From Pseudomonadota bacterium (GTDB lineage Bacteria; Pseudomonadota; Gammaproteobacteria; Burkholderiales; REEB80), in NCBI GenBank assembly GCA_028873515.1, contig JAGWIG010000007.1, positions 21,698-85,697 of the forward strand: a stretch of 64,000 nucleotides of DNA, written 5' to 3'. The notes below the pieces were generated by a model, which saw nothing but the letters and a program-made list of their open reading frames with translations, searched no databases and was not told where the DNA came from. A program made the position numbers and the translations under genes. Below, piece by piece: positions 1 through 9,047 of the stretch (position 1 is its first letter; every line of letters starts with the position of its first letter).

Positions 1-10
1 TATAAGTCAT
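1..10 (-). CDS. Start of next fds gene (probably fdsA), partial
   Basis: An ATG on the minus strand begins at base 10, with GGAG (minus strand) lying about 7 bases upstream, 15 bases after the fdsB stop codon. Only three codons are inside the window. In known NAD-dependent formate dehydrogenase operons (fdsGBACD) the next gene is fdsA, the molybdenum/tungsten catalytic subunit, so that is the expected identity. The product cannot be confirmed from three codons. Confidence 0.4.
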
Positions 11-25
11 CTTTATTCTCCTTGC

Positions 26-1585
26 CTATAAATTGGCCACTTTGGCGTCAGATTGCGCACCAAAATCTTCTGGGAAATGATTAAGCGCCGAAAGCACTGG
101 AAAAGGGGTCATGCCCCCCATGGCACAAAGCGATCCGTCAATCATGGTTGTACACAAATCACGTAGCAGATGAATTTGCTGGGGTCGGTTATGATTGGCA
201 ACAATTTTATCTATAACTTCCACTCCACGCTGGGAACCTATCCGGCATGGCGTACACTTACCGCATGATTCAATAGCACAAAATTCCATCGCATACCTGG
301 CTTGCTGGGCGAGATCAACCGTATCGTCAAACACTACAATTCCGCCATGACCAAGTACCGCCGAAATCTCTGAAAACTTCTCATAATCAAGGGGTGTATC
401 AAACTGTAATTCCGGCATATAGGCGCCAAGCGGCCCGCCAACCTGGACAGCACGTACTGGACGACCACTTTCAGTGCCCAGGCCATAATCATAAATTAAC
501 TCACGTAGCGTCACACCAAAAGCCCGTTCAACAAGCCCACCTTGCTTGATGTTTCCTGCAAGCTGAATGGGCAGGGTGCCGCGTGAGCGCCCCATGCCAT
601 AATCCTTGTAAAACTCACTGCCTCTGCTTAGGATAACCGGAACAGTTGCAAGCGAAATCACATTATTGACAAGGGTAGGCTTCCCCATAAATCCACTTAC
701 TGCTGGCTGCGGTGGCCGATAGCGCACTAATCCTCTCTTCCCTTCCAGACTTTCAAGAAGTGAGGTTTGTTCACCACAGATATATGCGCCAGCAGCCCGG
801 CGCACCTCAAGATCGAAAGCATGGGCCGAACCCATGATATTACGGCCCAAATATCCCTTGTCGTAAGCAATCCTGATAGCAGAATTCAGAACATCAAAAG
901 CATGAGGGTATTCTGAACGCAGGTAGATATAGCCTTGAGTTGCACCAACACCAATTCCGGCAATCGTCATGCCCTCAATTAGCACGAAAGGATCCCCTTC
1001 CATGATCATGCGATCCGAAAAAGTTCCTGAATCTCCTTCGTCGGCGTTACATACGACATATTTCTGTACCGCTTGTCCTGCGCGGACTTCTTGCCATTTC
1101 TTTCCAGTTCGCCCTGCTGCACCACCACGGCCTCGCAGGCCTGACGCAGCGATTTCACTCACTATTCCTTCACTACCCAGTTCTATTGCACGCTTCAGAC
1201 CGCAATAACCTTCATGGGCAATATAATCATCAAATGACAATGGATCAGTTATACCGACACGGGCAAACGTCAGACGTTCCTGTTTCATGAGATACGGAAT
1301 CTTTTCCGTCAGACCCTGCCCCAAAGGATGGTTTCCCCCCATGAGAAAACCAGCCTCAAATAGTCCCTCGATATCTGAAAGCTCGATCGGTCCATAAGCG
1401 ACTCGTCCATTTGGGGTTTCAACTTCAACCATAGGCTCCAGCCATAAAAGACCTCTCGAACCATTGCGCACAAGAGTAATTTTCTGGTTACGTCTCAGTG
1501 CTTCCTGTTCAATAGCTAGGGCAACGTCATTTGCACCCACTGAAATTGCCGCGGAATCTCGCGGCACATAAACTTTAATGCTCAT
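26..1585 (-). CDS. fdsB: NAD-dependent formate dehydrogenase, beta (flavoprotein) subunit
   Basis: FMN/NAD-binding diaphorase subunit related to NuoF. It passes electrons from the formate-oxidising alpha subunit to NAD+ in a soluble complex. The protein (519 aa) has an N-terminal region of about 110 residues, then the glycine-rich NADH/FMN motif GRGGAAGRTGKKW near residues 152-164, and the [4Fe-4S] ligand motif SCGKCTPC near 439-446 with the last Cys in the SLCAMGG segment. I chose the ATG at 1585 because AAAGGAG sits 6 bases ahead of it. A start 12 codons upstream would lie ahead of this ribosome site. The 5' end overlaps the fdsG stop by 11 bases, so translation is probably coupled. The next gene of the operon begins at base 10. 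Confidence 0.93.
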   Translation of the reverse strand: MSIKVYVPRDSAAISVGANDVALAIEQEALRRNQKITLVRNGSRGLLWLEPMVEVETPNGRVAYGPIELSDIEGLFEAGFLMGGNHPLGQGLTEKIPYLMKQERLTFARVGITDPLSFDDYIAHEGYCGLKRAIELGSEGIVSEIAASGLRGRGGAAGRTGKKWQEVRAGQAVQKYVVCNADEGDSGTFSDRMIMEGDPFVLIEGMTIAGIGVGATQGYIYLRSEYPHAFDVLNSAIRIAYDKGYLGRNIMGSAHAFDLEVRRAAGAYICGEQTSLLESLEGKRGLVRYRPPQPAVSGFMGKPTLVNNVISLATVPVILSRGSEFYKDYGMGRSRGTLPIQLAGNIKQGGLVERAFGVTLRELIYDYGLGTESGRPVRAVQVGGPLGAYMPELQFDTPLDYEKFSEISAVLGHGGIVVFDDTVDLAQQARYAMEFCAIESCGKCTPCRIGSQRGVEVIDKIVANHNRPQQIHLLRDLCTTMIDGSLCAMGGMTPFPVLSALNHFPEDFGAQSDAKVANL

Positions 1586-2066
1586 TTCCATCTCCTTTGA
1601 TTCGCATGACAAGTGAATCAAACTTCTCTTCAGTCATACGACCATATATCTCATCACGATCAATCATGATGGCAGGAGCACAGGAACAGTTACCCAAACA
1701 ATAAACCGGTTCAAGGCCAAAAGTTCCAGATTCATCTATTTCATGAAAATCCAGTCCCAGCCTATTCTTGATGTGCGAAACAAGATCGTTGGCTTTCATC
1801 GATTGGCATGCTTCAGCCCGGCATACTTGAACCATATGCCTCGCAGGCGGAGAAGTACGAAAAAAATGATAAAAACTTATGACACCATGCACTTCGGCTC
1901 GAGACAAGTTTAGACCGCCTGCAATCACCGTAACCGCATCTTCAGGAATATATCCCAACGCGTCCTGAACACCATGCAATACCGGCAATAACGCGCCGGG
2001 TTTACACTGATGTTCCTCAACCACTTTTTGGACCACTTCACGATCCCAGTCATGCTTTGCAGTCAT
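1575..2066 (-). CDS. fdsG: NAD-dependent formate dehydrogenase, gamma subunit
   Basis: Thioredoxin-like [2Fe-2S] protein of the NuoE family, 163 aa. It is the small electron-transfer subunit of the FdsABG formate dehydrogenase. The four expected cluster ligands are visible: C82 and C87 in VCRAEAC, and C123 and C127 in YCLGNCSC. It is the first gene of a minus-strand operon running into fdsB. A GGAAGG ribosome site precedes the ATG. The upstream region is shared with a divergent ModE-type regulator and contains a perfect inverted repeat, so transcription is probably under that regulator's control. Confidence 0.93.
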   Translation of the reverse strand: MTAKHDWDREVVQKVVEEHQCKPGALLPVLHGVQDALGYIPEDAVTVIAGGLNLSRAEVHGVISFYHFFRTSPPARHMVQVCRAEACQSMKANDLVSHIKNRLGLDFHEIDESGTFGLEPVYCLGNCSCAPAIMIDRDEIYGRMTEEKFDSLVMRIKGDGNEH

Positions 2067-2117
2067 AATGCCTTCCCATCAAGTTCCGGAAAATTTTATA
2101 TGTAATATAAAACCTAT

Positions 2118-2145
2118 TTAAATATGCATAAAAACACATATTTAA
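2118..2145. promoter_or_regulatory. Perfect 9-bp inverted repeat between fdsG and its divergent regulator
   Basis: TTAAATATG at 2118-2126 and its exact complement CATATTTAA at 2137-2145 are separated by 10 bases, giving a two-turn dyad suited to a dimeric winged-helix protein. The site lies about 50 bases upstream of fdsG in AT-rich DNA between two divergent genes. Assignment as the operator of the adjacent regulator is inference. The dyad itself is directly visible. Confidence 0.5.
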
Positions 2146-2342
2146 GACATTGCTTTACAAGCATTATTAATATAGCAAAGGAATCATGTTTAAAAAATAT
2201 GCAAAATAGTGCATAGGGGGACAGAAAGAAATGAGAGGAAATTATTATATGTTTATTTCTACATATATTTAGCTGACCCGATTTATGTTACATTTAACAA
2301 CACTGAAATAAAACATGTTTATAACATTCGAGTTTTCCTGAG

Positions 2343-3440
2343 ATGCTGGAAGTCAATATTAAGCCTGTATGGTTGTTTCGCACCGAATCAGGTGAAGATT
2401 TCGATTTCCAGCTTCTGAATCTTTTACGAGAAATCCATGCAACAGGAAAGCTTACCCATGCTTCTTTACGTGTAGGCCTGTCTTACCGTCATGCCTGGAA
2501 CATGATTGCAAGATGGTCTGAATTTTTTAGCAATCCCCTGGTGCAAATGGAAAAGGGACGAGGCGCCAAACTCACCTTGCTGGGTGAAAAGCTTCTTTGG
2601 GCTGAAGAAAGGATTCAGGCCCGTCTGGCCCCCCAGTTCAAGAATCTCTGCAGCGAACTTGAACTCGAAATAAACCGGGCACTAAACGATTCCAAGCAAG
2701 TACTACGGATTCGGGCTAGCCATGGATATGCCATTGCCAAACTTGTGGAGCACATGAGTCGCTGTATCGATATTCAGCTTGATCTTCAATATCTTGAAAG
2801 TCGCGAAGCTCTGCAAAGCCTAGAAAGACATGAATGTGAACTGGCCGGTTTTCATATCCCGGAAAGCCCTCTTGGCGAAGAAGCGATCGATCGGTTTTAC
2901 CCATGGTTTCGTCGACGTCCCCAAACCACCATTCATTTCGTCACACGTCGACAGGGACTGATTCTTGCAAAGAACAACCCTTTGAACCTTAAAAAATTCT
3001 CTGACATCACTAGACATGGCGTGCGTTACATCAATCGTCAACAAGGATCTGGGACACGCATGCTTTTTGAGCTCCTGCTTGAACATCATCAAATCGATCA
3101 GGAAATGATTAATGGCTATCAGCAGGAAGAGTTTACACATGACGCTGTCGCTGCATTTGTAGCTAGCGGAATGGCAGATGCCGGGCTCGGCATTGAAGCT
3201 GCTGCACGTCATTTCGACCTTGAGTTCATACCACTTGCCCGGGAACACTATATGCTTGCCTGTCGTCTTGAGGCACTGGAAACACCTCGTATCCGTGATC
3301 TCTTAATCCTCCTGAAAACACCAAGTTTTCGTGAATCCATCAACAGCATACCCGGCTATGCTGCTCCTTGCGCAGGTGAAGTAGTGAAGCCTGGAGAGCT
3401 ATTTAAGCTTAAAAGTGAGATTCCCGAGCCGACTTCCTAA
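2343..3440 (+). CDS. ModE/LysR-type wHTH regulator with substrate-binding-like domain (fds-linked)
   Basis: 365 aa. Residues about 20-90 resemble the ModE/LysR winged helix (LREIHATGKLTHASLRVGLSYRHAWNMI, then LVQMEKGRGAKLTLLGEKLL). Residues about 115-340 resemble the periplasmic-binding-protein-like domain found in ModE-like regulators, with conserved stretches such as NRQQGSGTRMLFELLL and THDAVAAFVASGMADAGLGIEAAA. It is transcribed divergently from fdsGB, an arrangement also seen with FdsR-type regulators, so it probably senses a metabolite, or molybdate/tungstate, and controls formate dehydrogenase. A closely similar paralogue lies at 5352-6428. The ligand is not predictable from the sequence. 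Confidence 0.8.
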   Translation: MLEVNIKPVWLFRTESGEDFDFQLLNLLREIHATGKLTHASLRVGLSYRHAWNMIARWSEFFSNPLVQMEKGRGAKLTLLGEKLLWAEERIQARLAPQFKNLCSELELEINRALNDSKQVLRIRASHGYAIAKLVEHMSRCIDIQLDLQYLESREALQSLERHECELAGFHIPESPLGEEAIDRFYPWFRRRPQTTIHFVTRRQGLILAKNNPLNLKKFSDITRHGVRYINRQQGSGTRMLFELLLEHHQIDQEMINGYQQEEFTHDAVAAFVASGMADAGLGIEAAARHFDLEFIPLAREHYMLACRLEALETPRIRDLLILLKTPSFRESINSIPGYAAPCAGEVVKPGELFKLKSEIPEPTS

Positions 3441-3653
3441 AACCAAGCCTGACAAAGAGCCGTCAGGATTCAAGTATAATTAACTTATCCATAAGGAAAG
3501 CCATACCCAATTTTTCAAAATCGCTTCATGATCGCATTCCATATGTCTACACCAGCATCTAACTCATTTTAAATAAAAAATATTCCCGGACTTCGCCACT
3601 TAACAAAAATTATATTCATAACTGGACCAAGGAACATATCCTGCCCAACCCTA

Positions 3654-3680
3654 TCAAAAAAAGCCGGATAAAAATCCGGC
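3654..3680 (-). terminator. Rho-independent terminator of the aldehyde dehydrogenase gene
   Basis: On the minus strand, GCCGGAT, a four-base loop and ATCCGGC (3663-3680) form a 7-bp GC-rich stem followed by a run of seven T. It lies about 28 bases after the aldehyde dehydrogenase stop codon and is correctly oriented for that gene. Confidence 0.85.
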
Positions 3681-3707
3681 CAAAATAGACATGCTGAAAT
3701 AATCGAT

Positions 3708-5171
3708 TCAGGCTGCTTTCCTTGCAAGGTTAACCCAAACAACTTTAGGCTCAGTGTAATGTTCAAGCGCCTCATGACCACGCTCACGACCTACCCCTGA
3801 ATCACCAGACCCTCCCCATGGCAACCGGATATCGGTCGGTCCATAGGTATTAACCCAAACGGTTCCTGCTTTAAGCCTGGCAGAAAGTGCATGAGCCCGT
3901 CCAACATCCTGGCTCCACACGGCTGCTGCAAGACCATAGCGTGTACCGTTCGCCATCTCTACCGCATCATTTTCATCCTTGAAGCGCAAGACTGAAGCAA
4001 CTGGACCAAAAATTTCTTCCTGGGAAATCCTCATCCCATGTCCCACATCTGCAAAAACGGCTGGACTTAAAAAATACCCTTTTTCACCCACTTTTTGGCC
4101 GCCTGATACAAGGGTTGCACCCTCTTTTTGTCCAATTTCAATGTATTCAAGGACACGGTCCCTTTGCAATTCAGAGATCACTGGACCCATGTGGGTATCC
4201 GGGTTCAATGGATCGCCAACTCGCATCGTCCTGGCTCTATCCACCAGACGTTCTACAAACTCATCATATATAGAATTTTCAACCAGAATACGTGAACCCG
4301 CAGAGCAGACCTGACCGGAATTAAAAAAAACTCCACTGGAAGATGCTTTGACTGCAGCGTCCAGATCAGCATCCGCAAATACCAGATTTGCTGATTTTCC
4401 TCCGAGCTCCAGCGCCACCCGTTTAAATCCGTCTGCTGCGGCATGCATGATACCGCGTCCCACTTCTACCGATCCTGTAAAAGAAATGAGATTGACTCCA
4501 GGATGCTCAACAAGCGCATTCCCTGTGATGCGTCCACTACCAGGAACAATATTTATGACTCCTGCAGGGACCCCGGCTTCCATGGCAAATTCAGCCATCC
4601 TTAATGCCGACAGAGGGGTAAGGGCTGCAGGCTTCAACACCACAGTACAACCTGCTGCCAGAGCAGGAGCGATTTTCCACAGTGCGATCATCAAAGGGAA
4701 ATTCCATGGAACAATGGCTGCAACCACACCAACAGGTTCACGTAGTGTGTACGTCAAAGCATCCTTTCGTGCCGGAATGACTTCACCATGAATCTTGTCA
4801 GCCCAACCTGCATAATACTGAAGAGTGTCAACTGAAGCGGCAACATCCTGGCGAATGACCGCACTAATGGGTTTCCCGGCGTCCATGCTTTCAAGCAAAG
4901 ACATTTCCTTGGCATTACTCTGGAGCAAATCCGCAAGATTCATAAGAATCCTGCCTCGCTGTGACGCGCTCATCTTGCCCCACGGCCCAGAATCCAGGGC
5001 CTGCCTTGCAGCATTAACCGCATAACCCACATCCACCGCCGAAGCTTCCGCCACCGTTGCAATCATCTCACCTGTAGCCGGATTCATGGTTGGAAAGGTT
5101 TTTTTATCTGATGCATCAACCCATTTACCATTAATAAATAAACGATAGTAAGGCATATTGATTCGTTTCAT
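3708..5171 (-). CDS. NAD(P)-dependent aldehyde dehydrogenase
   Basis: 487 aa, the usual size for class 1/2 aldehyde dehydrogenases, which oxidise aldehydes to carboxylic acids in the cytoplasm. Visible family features are VPWNF (N157), the cofactor-binding K180 in VLKPA, FTGS, the general base E255 in LELGGKS, and the nucleophile C289 in NSGQVCSAGSR. The ATG at 5171 is preceded by GGAGG at a good distance. A longer reading to 5210 has no ribosome site. The gene lies between two paralogous ModE-type regulators, divergent from the second, and close to formate dehydrogenase genes, so it may feed aldehyde carbon toward acids or formate. The exact substrate is unknown. Confidence 0.9.
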   Translation of the reverse strand: MKRINMPYYRLFINGKWVDASDKKTFPTMNPATGEMIATVAEASAVDVGYAVNAARQALDSGPWGKMSASQRGRILMNLADLLQSNAKEMSLLESMDAGKPISAVIRQDVAASVDTLQYYAGWADKIHGEVIPARKDALTYTLREPVGVVAAIVPWNFPLMIALWKIAPALAAGCTVVLKPAALTPLSALRMAEFAMEAGVPAGVINIVPGSGRITGNALVEHPGVNLISFTGSVEVGRGIMHAAADGFKRVALELGGKSANLVFADADLDAAVKASSSGVFFNSGQVCSAGSRILVENSIYDEFVERLVDRARTMRVGDPLNPDTHMGPVISELQRDRVLEYIEIGQKEGATLVSGGQKVGEKGYFLSPAVFADVGHGMRISQEEIFGPVASVLRFKDENDAVEMANGTRYGLAAAVWSQDVGRAHALSARLKAGTVWVNTYGPTDIRLPWGGSGDSGVGRERGHEALEHYTEPKVVWVNLARKAA

Positions 5172-5228
5172 GGCACACCTCCAAATTTTTCTTGTCCAAG
5201 CTTCTTTCATAATTTAACATATGAAGAC

Positions 5229-5266
5229 GTAAATCATATATAAACATCATTAAAAATATGATTTAC
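5229..5266. promoter_or_regulatory. Perfect 11-bp inverted repeat between aldehyde dehydrogenase and its divergent regulator
   Basis: GTAAATCATAT at 5229-5239 and its exact complement ATATGATTTAC at 5256-5266 are 16 bases apart. A further CATATATAAA copy follows at 5271-5280. The region lies between divergent start codons at 5171 and 5352. It resembles the dyad at 2118-2145 in being built from CATAT-type half-sites, so it is a candidate operator for the paralogous regulator. Function is inferred. Confidence 0.5.
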
Positions 5267-5351
5267 AGATCATATATAAAGTATGTTATGCTTCATTAAT
5301 TAGTAATTTAACACTTAAGTATTAATATATAAATATGAGATTAAAACTCCT

Positions 5352-6428
5352 ATGATAGAAGTAAATTTAAAAGCTGTCTGGCTTTTTAGCACCCCAGTTG
5401 GCCATGAGCGCGAAGTTCCGGTTTTCAATTTGCTTCAAGCAATCGACAACTCTGGAAAACTTACCTTCGCAGCACGTGAAGTAGGACTGTCTTACCGCCA
5501 TGCATGGGATCTTCTTGACAAATGGGGGAATTTTTTTGGTCAGCCTCTTGTGCGGATGCAACAGGGTCGCGGAGCAGCGCTAACTCCCCTCGGTGAAAAG
5601 CTTATCTGGGCAGACAAACGGGTGAAAGCACGCCTAACTGCGCAATTGACCAACCTGGCTTCAGAACTAGAGGTAGAAATAAACCAGATTGTGTCAAGTG
5701 AACGTCAGGTCGTGAAATTACATGCAAGCCATGGATTTGCTGTTGCAGAAATGCGGGAGCGACTTCATAACAATCCTGCCGTTCAGCTCGATCTCCAGTA
5801 CCGGGGAGGAGAAGAAGCCCTCGCGGAACTATGTCGATCTGAATGTGATCTTGCAGGCTTTCACGTCCCAACTGGAGAAACCCGGAAAGAATCCCTGGCC
5901 CGCTATGCAAAATGGCTAAAGCCTGGAAAAAATTACCGGGTCATCCGTTTTGTAACCCGGCAGCAAGGTATTATGGTCAAAAAAGGTAATCCTCTTCATA
6001 TTTCAACTCTTTCTGACCTCACCAATCAGAATATCCGTTTTGTCAATCGTGAGCCCAGCTCAGGAACACGCATGCTATTCGATGTTTTGCTGGAGAAAGA
6101 AAAACTGATACCAAACCAGATTCAGGGTTACCAGAAAGAAGAACTGACACACAATGCAGTAGCCGCATATGTTGCAAGTGATATGGCTGATGCCGGTTTT
6201 GGTGTCGAGGCCGCAGCCAGACAGTTCAACCTGGATTTCATCCCATTAAGCCATGAAGATTATTATTTATTATGTCGTCAGGAAACGCTCGAAAAACCAG
6301 GTGTCAAGGAAATAATCAAGCTTCTTAAGAATGAGTCGTTTCATAAAGCAATCAACCAATTACCTGGATATTCCTCTTCCAATTCTGGTGAAATCGCCAC
6401 GCTCGCAGACGAATTCAAGACAATTTGA
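5352..6428 (+). CDS. ModE/LysR-type wHTH regulator with substrate-binding-like domain (aldehyde dehydrogenase-linked paralogue)
   Basis: 358 aa, collinear with the regulator at 2343-3440 over almost its entire length. Both begin with an MxEVNxKxVWLF segment and share SYRHAW, GRGAxLTxLGEKLxWA, QLDLQY, GTRMLF and GYQxEExTHxAVAA. The N-terminal winged helix is followed by a type-2 periplasmic-binding-protein-like effector domain. It is divergent from the aldehyde dehydrogenase gene, so it is its likely regulator. The pair looks like a gene duplication with the two copies assigned to two oxidation modules. The effector cannot be deduced from the sequence. Confidence 0.8.
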   Translation: MIEVNLKAVWLFSTPVGHEREVPVFNLLQAIDNSGKLTFAAREVGLSYRHAWDLLDKWGNFFGQPLVRMQQGRGAALTPLGEKLIWADKRVKARLTAQLTNLASELEVEINQIVSSERQVVKLHASHGFAVAEMRERLHNNPAVQLDLQYRGGEEALAELCRSECDLAGFHVPTGETRKESLARYAKWLKPGKNYRVIRFVTRQQGIMVKKGNPLHISTLSDLTNQNIRFVNREPSSGTRMLFDVLLEKEKLIPNQIQGYQKEELTHNAVAAYVASDMADAGFGVEAAARQFNLDFIPLSHEDYYLLCRQETLEKPGVKEIIKLLKNESFHKAINQLPGYSSSNSGEIATLADEFKTI

Positions 6429-6722
6429 CATTGTGAACGTATGCTTTTGGCTCAGTCGAGCAACTTTCAGGATTATTCATGTCGGAACCAAACATGTTTA
6501 AGAAACATGAATTCCTGTTATTTGGCATATCTAGAATCATTAGTTAATCCGGATTGAAATAGCTTGAAAGAGAATCATAAGGACCAGACCTTTTTAGCAC
6601 CCAGCCACGAATTCTGGCATAAACACAAAACACACCATAAAGCTTTGATGAAAATCCGGGAATTTAAAGCTCATGCTCCTCTATTCGCAACAACAAAAAA
6701 ATGCAAAAAAGCCGATCAAACT

Positions 6723-7325
6723 CTAGCTGATTGCATTAACCACCACAAAGAGCCCGCCCAGTAACGTAGAAAGGATTTTTATTTGAAATCCAGCTTGTTT
6801 AAGCAAAGACAAAGTATCGCGATTAAGATGACACCCACCTGCAAGATGCTTCCATGCGGGAGTCAGTCCATCCTGGATTTTTGAGAATAGACCACCCTTT
6901 AACCTGACATGTTCGAGCAAAAGAAGGTGGCCTCCGGGTTTAAGCACCCTACGTGCTTCACGAAGAGCAAGCAATGGATCAGGAATAGTGCAAAAAACAA
7001 GGGTAGCGACAATCGTATCAAAAGTATTTTCAGCGAAGGGTAACGACTGTGCATCAGATTGAACAATAACTGGAACGGGATGATCTGAAGCTTTCAATAA
7101 TCCTGACCGCAAAATCATGCCTGGATCAGGTTCAATCACAATGAGCTTCTCAATTTTCATAGGATAATAGGGAAAATTGGCTCCTGTCCCTGCACCAATT
7201 TCCAGAATCATCCCGCTCCCCTTACTGATTAAGGCCTCACGGATCCGCCCCAACCAGATTCTTTCAAGCGGAAACATGACCAGATCATATACAACAGGGA
7301 AGAAACGACTCATATTAACCCTCAA
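6723..7325 (-). CDS. Class I SAM-dependent methyltransferase
   Basis: 200 aa. The SAM-binding motif I is clear (ILEIGAGTGANF, residues about 40-51), followed by the acidic residue of motif II (VIEPDPGM) and the RVLKPGGHLLLLEHV motif typical of the Methyltransf_11/UbiE-like group. The N-terminus (FFPVVYDLVMFPLE) resembles small membrane-associated phospholipid or quinone methyltransferases. The start could be the first ATG or the one four codons downstream. It stands alone, with loosely spaced neighbours. The substrate is not predictable. Confidence 0.8.
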   Translation of the reverse strand: MRVNMSRFFPVVYDLVMFPLERIWLGRIREALISKGSGMILEIGAGTGANFPYYPMKIEKLIVIEPDPGMILRSGLLKASDHPVPVIVQSDAQSLPFAENTFDTIVATLVFCTIPDPLLALREARRVLKPGGHLLLLEHVRLKGGLFSKIQDGLTPAWKHLAGGCHLNRDTLSLLKQAGFQIKILSTLLGGLFVVVNAIS

Positions 7326-7801
7326 ATCATTTTAGTAAACATCATAGTTCACAAGTTCTACAGATCTGAACAGCCTCATCCCCTCCACAACACTGAGGGC
7401 TTAAGACACGCAACCGCCTAATAAATATCCACCGGCTCACCATTCACAACATCGTGTTGAAGACGGATGCACTGACAAGGAGAATATCAACACCGGGTGA
7501 ATGAGTAATGCAAGCTCCCTAAGCTAAGTTAAACAACTATCAAGCCATATACCTTAATCAGTATGGCAGACTTCTTTTATCCAGAGGTCCCAAATGGAGA
7601 AGATCTTAGCCCTAATCATTCAGTAAGATGGAGTCTTACAAGAAAATCGATTATTAGCTGCGTAAGCCTTGAATAAAACCAGGGTAATCGTCCAGGTGAA
7701 AAATTAGTTCGAGAAATCGATCTCCTGTATTGATTAAAATTGAGGCAAGGCCTATTTTTCCTGAAAATTTCAACTACCTGAAATTTTTTGCACAGCCGAA
7801 A
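7326..7801. other. Non-coding stretch, nothing recognised
   Basis: About 475 bases between the methyltransferase and fatty acid hydroxylase genes. I see only short unsupported reading frames, no RNA gene, no clear terminator and no repeat. Confidence 0.5.
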
Positions 7802-8920
7802 TCAGAAAAAAATCAAACCAAAAAAAATCAGGAGGATTTCAATAAACAAAACGTGACGAATACGCAAACGACCCTGAATGACCCCACCAAGAAACCATAA
7901 CCCGGCAATGATAAAGGTAGCCAGCAAGCCTGATTGAAGTGATGTAAGCAGTGCAGCATTCCACAGCAAGAATGCCGTTACGAGCAACAAAAAAGAAAAC
8001 TGTAAGCAGCTGAACCAGATTGCATCACGGCTCATGGGTGGATCATAACGCCTTACCAGAGAGCCCGATCCGATGGCTGGCCTGCCATACGCATTCCCTT
8101 CAGGTTTCCAACCCGGTGGCATCAACAGAACTCGCATTTTGTTCGATAAACCCCGAGTAAACCAGACATCTTTCGCTAAAGCCCAATATACACTTACAAC
8201 CGCCCAAAGCGGATCCCAGCTTTGAAGCAAAGGACGAGTTCCATAAACGCAGGGTTCACGTTCCTCGACAAAACTACCAAACATGCGATCCCAAATTACC
8301 AGCAGCCCCCCATAATTACGATCAATGTATTGCTTATTAATGGCATGATGCACACGGTGGTTAGAAGGGGAAGAAAAAACAAAATCAAACCAGCCAAGCT
8401 TACCGATATGTTCCGTATGAATCCATATCTGGTAGAGAAGAACTGCAAGTCCTGTAACGCCAAATATAAAAGGGGGGACACCGATAATTGCCATAGGGGT
8501 ATAAAAAACCCATCCAAGAATCATATAAGCACTCTCCTGTCGCAAAGCGGTCGAGAAATTGAAATCCTGACTTTGATGATGAACAACATGCGCAGCCCAT
8601 AAGATTGCCGACTGATGCGACATGCGATGCAACCAGTAATCACAAAAATCAAAAAAAACAATCGCTGCAACCCAACCTTCCCAGGTAATCCAGAATGCTT
8701 GGGAAGGGAAGAACGCAAGATGCCTGTAGACCATAGAATATAACCCGATTTGGAACAGCCGGGTAAAAACTGCGACCACCTGACTTAAAAGACCTTGACT
8801 AAGACTACTTATGGCATCATTCAATCGATAGGTGTTCCGTCCTCTTACCCAGCCATAAATAAATTCAGCCAAAACAAGAAGAGCAAATACTGGAAAGGCG
8901 AGAACGAGAGTTTTATGCAT
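7802..8920 (-). CDS. Fatty acid hydroxylase / sterol desaturase superfamily membrane protein
   Basis: 372 aa integral membrane protein with the histidine clusters that bind the di-iron centre of this superfamily (PF04116): HRMSH near 98-102, HVVHH near 111-115, and HRVHH near 189-193, plus a further His in the WIHTEH segment. Hydrophobic helices occupy residues 1-25, 40-90 and 125-165, with three more in the C-terminal third (about 305-370). Such proteins hydroxylate or desaturate lipids, carotenoids or hopanoid/sterol-like substrates. The C-terminal helices make it longer than minimal family members. It is a single gene, and neighbours do not suggest a substrate. Confidence 0.85.
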   Translation of the reverse strand: MHKTLVLAFPVFALLVLAEFIYGWVRGRNTYRLNDAISSLSQGLLSQVVAVFTRLFQIGLYSMVYRHLAFFPSQAFWITWEGWVAAIVFFDFCDYWLHRMSHQSAILWAAHVVHHQSQDFNFSTALRQESAYMILGWVFYTPMAIIGVPPFIFGVTGLAVLLYQIWIHTEHIGKLGWFDFVFSSPSNHRVHHAINKQYIDRNYGGLLVIWDRMFGSFVEEREPCVYGTRPLLQSWDPLWAVVSVYWALAKDVWFTRGLSNKMRVLLMPPGWKPEGNAYGRPAIGSGSLVRRYDPPMSRDAIWFSCLQFSFLLLVTAFLLWNAALLTSLQSGLLATFIIAGLWFLGGVIQGRLRIRHVLFIEILLIFFGLIFF

Positions 8921-9047
8921 AACTGGATTTCATGGTGATTAATCCCTCCTGCGCTGCAATTTTAAGCAAAGATCATAAAAAAATACACCACTTGCCTGCC
9001 ACATATTCTTCTCATCTGCATAGGCTACCAGAAACATTCTAAATTTA

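Noticed and set aside
2209..2418. A 69-codon frame overlapping the start of the first regulator
   Set aside because: It covers the promoter region and the regulator's own start in another frame, with no family-like sequence.
3448..3467. CCTGAC/GTCAGG hairpin after the first regulator
   Set aside because: The stem is only 6 bp with no T-run, so I do not call it a terminator.
6564..6764. A 66-codon Lys/His-rich reading frame after the second regulator
   Set aside because: It begins at TTG with no ribosome site, has compositionally simple sequence, and runs into the 3' end of the methyltransferase gene on the other strand.
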